From: Brachionus manjavacas
Taxonomy: Eukaryota > Rotifera > Eurotatoria > Ploima > Brachionidae
Length of the DNA stretch: 64,000 bases
Assembly (NCBI GenBank): GCA_019054805.1
Contig: JAHQIY010000007.1
Coordinates: 2,299,501 to 2,363,500 of the forward strand
Direction of reading: 5' to 3'
Shown: piece after piece, positions 58,506 through 64,000 of the stretch
How the letters are laid out: every line of letters starts with the position of its first letter
Position numbering within the stretch: the first letter of the stretch is position 1
Position numbers and translations under genes: made by a program
Notes under the pieces: generated by a model
Database searches by the model: none
What the model was told of the DNA's origin: nothing
What the model saw: the letters and a program-made list of their open reading frames with translations, nothing else

Positions 58506-59781
58506 ATGAAAGCTTGTCTAGTCATCGCTTTTCTAGTAATCCTGGTTTTTTCTCATCCAGTTGAAATGACGGACGAACTTGTCTGCCGCAATGAAATCAC
58601 TGGTGAACCAGTAGATTGGTAATTCATTATTTACAAATAAATTTTTTTTTTCTCTAAATTGTTTAAGGTTCGCTTTGTACAAACTTCCAAAAAAAGTTCA
58701 CACTTTTTTCAAATCACCAAACCCAAATCCCTTTATTTCTCAAGGCACTGCTTACACCTTTATTACAAATCAATTCACAGAGTGGACTCTATCCAAACTC
58801 AGTATAAATGATTCAATGTCTCTTCCTGGTCGAACTTTGCAACCTCTTTACTCGAACCACTCATCAATTGGTTATGTATTGTACAATGACCAAGCAGATC
58901 AAGTCACAGTGATAAAGGGGCACACTAAAGGTTTACTGCTTTTTAATGAAAATTCAGCCGTCTGGATCGTTCACTCAATTCCACATTTTCCACCTAAAAA
59001 AAATGAAAACGAATATTTTATCCGTCATCCACAATGCGTTTTTGGTCAGTCAATGCTTTGCATGTCTTTTAAGTTTGAACAGCTTGAACATATTGGTCGA
59101 CAGATGTTGTACACTTATCCTCAAGTATATGACTATTACATACCTGACAAACTCAAAAATCTAAATTCAGGAGTTTTGGATAATATTCTGTCTGTTATCA
59201 ACAAACAACATGTTACCCAAGCACCATGGACTAGTGTTAAGAAATTAATAACAAGAGGTGGTGAGGTTTTGCTAAGTTTATCCAAATTTACCAACTTTCA
59301 AGATGACTTGTACTCTGGTCTAGTGGCCAAGACGCTAGAATCTGATTTGTTGACTGAGACATGGAGTAATGGGCCTGGAACTCTTAGATCTAATTGTACT
59401 TCCAAATGGAATGTTTTGAATATTCAGCACATAAATTTTGAAGCTGCTGGACTAAGTTTTTCGGTCCATAACGACCACAGTAAATGGGCTGTAAGTTATA
59501 AGGAAAGTTCAGTCTATGATTTGTTTGATTTTGATGAAGAATTAAAAAATATTCCAGTTCCTAAATTTGTTTGCATTGGGGATATTAACAGGCAGTTGGA
59601 TCAGTTTAAACGTGCTGGTGGAACAGTTTGCTTTATAAACAACACACGGGTTTGGGAACAGTTCTCGAATTTAGTCTTTGGTGTTGAAGACTGTCAAAGA
59701 ATTAAGGTTAACCGAATCAAGAATTCGAAATTTAAGTTTAACGATACTAATGAACATTTGATAATGCTTGGACAAGATTAA
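58506..59781 (+). CDS. DNASE2: Deoxyribonuclease II, secreted/lysosomal acid nuclease, 408 aa
   Basis: Acid endonuclease that degrades DNA in lysosomes or in the gut without a metal ion. Exons 58506-58618 and 58668-59781 join over a 49-bp intron to give 1,227 nt. Signal peptide at residues 1-16 (MKACLVIAFLVILVFS). The mature start CRNEITGEPVDWFALYKLPK is the standard DNase II opening. The two phospholipase-D-like half-sites are present: HTKGLL with His123, and HSKWA with His308, the catalytic histidine region of the family. Other family blocks are GYVLYNDQ, VWIVHSIPHFPP, FGQSMLCMSF, and CIGDINR with RAGGTVCF. Length is slightly greater than human (360). All family landmarks are intact. Confidence 0.95.
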
Positions 59782-61423
59782 TTTTTGTTTTTTGTTAGAC
59801 AAGTTTTTTTTTTTATTAATTTATTTTCTCATATTTTTACAGTTGGTGATTTTTATGAAAATTAAAAAAATCTGAAAAAAACAAGTTTTATTTGAGAAAA
59901 TGCTTTTTTTTAAATGGAATCAAAAAATTAGTTCTGTTCGATATTAACTGTCCACAAACTAAGTTTCTATGGTTTTTATGGTCAATTCTATGGTCAGTTT
60001 CTATGGTCAATTCAAAAATTGGTTCAGTTTGAATTGGGAATTTGAACTAAAAAAATCTTAAATATCTAGAGGACTCCAAATTTTGGTTAAATGACATTGT
60101 GAATTTTCATGCAAACATTGCAAAAATTACAAAATAAAATGATTTTTGATTAATTTAAATTGACAAAATTGAGCTTTTTAAACTTTGATAATGAAACAAC
60201 ATGAAACAAAATATGTTTCAGTAAATTCAACAAAAAAAGATAAATTTTTATTGACAGGAAAATATTGATTATCAAATGAAATATCAATATTTTGAAATTT
60301 ATAATTTTTGTCTCTTAGATCTATTCTAATAAGAATTTTTTTGCAATTTGTAAATTTATTTTTTTAAATGTTAAAATTCTGTCATCGCTACAAAAATAAT
60401 TTTTGAATTAGGGGATTATAATTGTAAAAATTTAATTTTTCAATCCTAAATTTAACGAACAATTTGATTAAATTTAACCAATTTACTGACAAATATTTCT
60501 TCGAATTTTTTCTTTAAACTGGACTGTTAAATGAAACATTGTTTGTTTCACCTTTTAAAACTTACTGTAAAATCTGTATTACAAAATCCATATTTTTATT
60601 TTTATATTTTGTATCGGATTTTTGGTATTAAATTCATAATTCGGATTAAAATATCGTTAATGTTTCTTTCAATTTATTTTTAAAAGTAAATAAAAGTTAG
60701 GTATTAACAATGATTTACTAATTACTCGTAGAGTATAAATTTTAAATATTCTGCTAGTAATAATTTTTGATAAATTTGGATAAAAAATTAATAAAAAATA
60801 AATTTATCTACTTAAAATGTGTTTTAGAAATCATTCAGATACAGAGCAGGAAGTAAAGCTTCAAAAATTTTCCTAATATTTTTTTCATAAATAAAAAAAT
60901 GATTTAAAGTATTAAGTCGAAAGATTCTAATTTTTTCTTAAAATTTGATTTCACATTTAAAATTTTAATTTTAATTCTGATTATTTTAAATAATTTTTTC
61001 CAAAATAACGTTGTCTAAAAATCTAAAGACCTTTTGATAGATAGATACCTTAGTTTTCTTTTGAAATCTTACCCATTTAACACTTTTTTGAATAAAAAAC
61101 TACACCAGGTCTAAAAATACTTGTTAAGACTTTTTTTTAAATTTTAGGTGTACATATTTCAAAAAGTTTATATCTTTAAGCACTTAAAGAATAAAAATAA
61201 TTAAATATTTATTTTCCAAATGAGATTTAGAAGAAACTAATTTTCATCTTTATGAAGGCTCATTTGACAACAACTAAAACAACTACATTTATTTAAAAAA
61301 AAAACTTTGTAACTATAACAACACTTATTATTTTATTCTATGTTTGATATAGAATTAAAATTAGTATAAACTTATTGTGATTAACTAACTTTTTAAAAAA
61401 ATAGCCATTTATTCCGCGTACAA
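59782..61423. other. AT-rich spacer
   Basis: No gene. A small imperfect direct repeat of TCTATGGTCAATT/TCTATGGTTTTT lies at about 59965-60015. Nothing else was recognised. Confidence 0.4.
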
Positions 61424-62330
61424 ATGTCCGAAAATTTGCTGCCCAAAAGCGCTCCGTTGCGCACTGACAAACGCTTTGAGGTTACTAAAACAGGCTTAAT
61501 AGGCATTCAGCGTGATACAATGCTTCAAAATGAACTGCACTATTTGGTAACAAAATTATGTTTTTATTCAGAGATAATTTTTTATTAATAATTAACTAAA
61601 GCCACAATTGGGCAAAAGTCGCACTCGTGGTCATCAACTTCCCTCAGCAGATACTACATTCGGTGTAAAATATGAAAAATTCGACGGTGGTGTATCTGAA
61701 GCTTTGCAGCATTGGGTGAATTTGGCCAAAGATGAAAAGTCAAGAGAGGACCGCTATAGATATGTGCGTGACTTCGTAGCACTGAACAAAGAAGCTATTA
61801 AATCTGGATGTGTTAATACCAAACAAAATGATCAATTTCGATCATTAAACGACATTAAACGAAAAGTTAAAATCGGAAATGGCTCCGATTCGGTCTCGAG
61901 TAGCCTTAAAAATGGTTTTGCTCGATCTAAAGTCTCATTTCCTCCCGGAACTACTTTTGGCATGCCCCATAGACCATCAACTCCAATACATGAAGTTCTC
62001 GAGTACCGATTTATGCATGATTGGTTAAATGATATGCAAACAATTGAAGCTGCTAGGGTAAACGCCAAAAAGGAAGCAACCAAAGCAATTAGTGGTGCTT
62101 ATCATACAAAATCAAGTTGGCTCAAAAATGCCAAAATACCTGTTGAGGAAAAACCATTATGGAAAATGCCTCGATTTAGAAATGTTGAAGCTGCTGTAGA
62201 TACATTCAGGCGTCCGGACATGAGAGAAAAAGCTCTAAGTGCTCATGACTTGGATAAAGTACCTAGAAAGGGGGTTAACGCATTTGAACAAGGAGTCTAT
62301 ACTGTCAATACGACTAGTTTACCAGTCTAG
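61424..62330 (+). CDS. CFAP77: CFAP77, axonemal microtubule-associated protein, 283 aa
   Basis: Structural protein of the ciliary axoneme; CFAP77 belongs to the microtubule inner and associated proteins of doublets. Exons 61424-61546 and 61602-62330 join in phase 0 over a 55-bp intron (852 nt). The true start is the ATG at 61424 (MSENLLPKSAPLR), not the TTG frame at 61608. Family-like blocks: GIQRDTMLQNELHYL across the splice to PQLGKSRTRGHQLP, then TTFGV, EALQHW, DFVALNKEAIKSGC, the PPGTTFGMPHRPSTPI box, EYRFMHDW, and YHTKSSWLKN. There is no membrane segment or signal peptide. Size agrees with vertebrate CFAP77 (roughly 280-320). It implies an organism with motile cilia. Confidence 0.88.
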
Positions 62331-62929
62331 ATTAATTTTTATGTAAAATTTTATTCAAGCTTTTCTTTTTTTAGACGAAATTAAATTTTTCCTAAAACGA
62401 TTTTTTTTTTCCTATAGCCCCGTTCTAGATTAAAAAAATTTTTAAGTTTTAATTTTGATTGATATGGTTTGAAAAATTTCCATAAATATTAAAGCGGGTT
62501 TTGGCTCGATTTTTATAAAAAAAAATTTGATTTTAGTTTTCTCTAAGTGCTTGAAAAAATATAAAAGGTTTTGTGAAATTCAATCAAAAATTTATAGTAT
62601 TTTTTTAAAAAAAAATATTATCTTTCGCAGATAAATTCTAAGGAAGAAAATTGTTTTATTCACTATAATGCACTAGTGAACCTAATTTTTTAAAAAAATT
62701 TTTTTCTAAAGCCTTTAAAATTATTATGAAAAGTTAAAATTACTTCATTTATTATTTCTAACTTATATTTCAAATAAAATTTTCAGGCTAACTTATAAAC
62801 TACTAAAAATAATTTTAACTTTTAAAACATAAAATTCTAATAATCATAGTAATTCTATATAATCATAACAATATTCTATATTGTATCATGTAATATTTAA
62901 AAAAATATAAAAAACAAGCTGTTCCAATT
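62331..62929. other. AT-rich spacer
   Basis: 3' flank of CFAP77; no clear AATAAA near the stop and no further feature recognised. Confidence 0.35.
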
Positions 62930-63860
62930 TTTATTAACAGAAATAGGCCATTCATCAAAAAGAACGCTTTTTAAATTCTCTATGACGTAATTTTTGTATT
63001 GACCATTTTGTGGTCAATAAATGACTATAAATTATCTATTAGATTGAGATCAGGTGATTTTGGGCACCAGGAGAGAACTTTTATTTGTTTTTCTTGAAAT
63101 CAATCTCGAATGGAATGAGCATTATGTGCACTAGCGCCATCCTGCTGAAAAATCGAGTCTTGACTCTGATCAAAAAATATCAATTTGTAGGTAATAAGTT
63201 ATTTTCCAGAGCAGCATTCAGTACCTTTATAATTAACACATCCCCAAATACCAACCGAACCTCCACCATTTTGTAACTTTGGTTAACAAAACTTGGAGTG
63301 ATGCTTTTCGTTTGCAAAACGTTTTACAAACACTCTAGATTTTCTGTTTAATACTTCGAAATTAGACTCGTCACTAAAAACAACTTTTGACCACTCATTA
63401 ACAGTTCATCTTTGTCGTTCTTTGCACCATTCGATCGATCCAATACAGCCAAAAGAGGTTTTTTTATTTCAGTATACGACTGTTTATTTTTATTTAATAG
63501 AACTTTTCTTACAGTGTCTTTACTAACAGTAACATTTGGAAATTTAGAACTAAAATCAGAGGCGAGCTGTCTATAGCTTGTTGTAGGATTGATTCTGACC
63601 TTTCTAAAAATGTACGACTCATCTAGAGCTTTCGGGGTCTACTAGACCTTGGTAATTCTATGACCACGGATGTCTTCTCATAATTTCGCTTTGTTGTAAT
63701 CACACATTTTTTCGAAACTGCTACTAGATCAGCAATTTCTTGTTGAGATTTGGTCTTATCCTTCAAGAGACCAATTGTTTGCCAACTTTGAGCCTAAGAT
63801 ACTTTTTTTTGCCCATTTTTATGGAAAAAACGGCAAAATGGTACATTTCAATAAAATGAT
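62930..63860 (-). pseudogene. Tc1-type transposase pseudogene (DD34E/D)
   Basis: On the minus strand from about 63830 the frames give a helix-turn-helix (TKSQQEIADLVAVSKKCV). Next are VVFSDESNFEVLNRKSRVFV with the first Asp, then NGGGSVGIWGCVNYKG. Then come IFQQDGASAHNAHSIRD with the second Asp and SWCPKSPDLNLIDNL with Asp where Tc1 normally has Glu (IEN). There are 34 residues between the second and third acidic positions. At least four in-frame stops and a frameshift show that it is dead. The outer end of the element may lie beyond the window; terminal repeats were not found. Confidence 0.85.
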
Positions 63861-64000
63861 TTTAAAATCCAAAAATAATAAATCAAATGTAAAAAGTACA
63901 AGCAAACAGCATGAAAAGACATTCCAAGCATTGTGTGAAAGAAAATGGCCAGGGATTGTCAAGGTGTGGTAAAATTTTAAACTTTGTAGGCTATTTTTTT

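Noticed and set aside
63775-63972. 65-codon plus ORF at the right edge
   Set aside because: Overlaps the N-terminal region of the Tc1 pseudogene on the opposite strand and shows no domain; cannot be judged at the window edge.

Overview
The window is animal nuclear DNA: strongly AT-rich, with protein-coding genes split by very short introns (mostly about 45-60 bp, GT..AG) and separated by long AT-rich deserts full of decayed transposable elements. A ciliary gene (CFAP77), an odd-paired/Zic zinc finger whose last finger has the protostome-type C-x4-C spacing, tiny introns and low GC together suggest a small protostome such as a rotifer. That assignment is inference; no rRNA or mitochondrial marker is present.

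Layout: 57-793 (+) last exon of a Zic/odd-paired gene; 794-8157 desert with a tRNA-derived SINE, a foldback element with 9-bp target duplication and a direct repeat; 8158-17988 (+) a 20-exon gene that I reconstruct as one 1,923-residue protein with two complete M1 aminopeptidase units in tandem, both with intact zinc sites; 18137-18837 (+) a voltage-gated proton channel (Hv1) lacking the third S4 arginine; 18977-20500 retroelement relics; 21576-25288 (-) a complete signal-peptide-peptidase-like SPPL2 protease in six exons; 28070-31500 a graveyard of SINE, RTE-like and CR1/Jockey-like LINE pieces and a foldback; 33048-33706 (-) a small secreted, possibly lipocalin-like protein; 36859-38388 (-) Cdc20, with its C-box and a short first exon recovered upstream of the obvious ORF; 39479-41075 a DNA transposon interrupted by a LINE with a 12-bp target duplication; 46795-48080 a decayed Tc1/mariner element of DD37E type; 49203-56859 (+) a three-exon gene for a coiled-coil protein with a MIEAP/SPATA18-like C-terminus, both introns carrying foldback elements or SINEs; 58506-59781 (+) DNase II; 61424-62330 (+) CFAP77; 62930-63860 (-) a Tc1 transposase pseudogene at the right edge.

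The genes do not form a pathway or operon; they are ordinary neighbours on a chromosome (developmental transcription factor, ectopeptidase, proton channel, intramembrane protease, cell-cycle activator, acid nuclease, axonemal protein). The most notable points are the double-headed aminopeptidase fused within one uninterrupted exon, the altered Hv1 voltage sensor, and a family of foldback elements whose ends and target duplications can be read directly. Exon joins were derived by hand from splice signals and reading-frame continuity; each spliced gene closes in frame.
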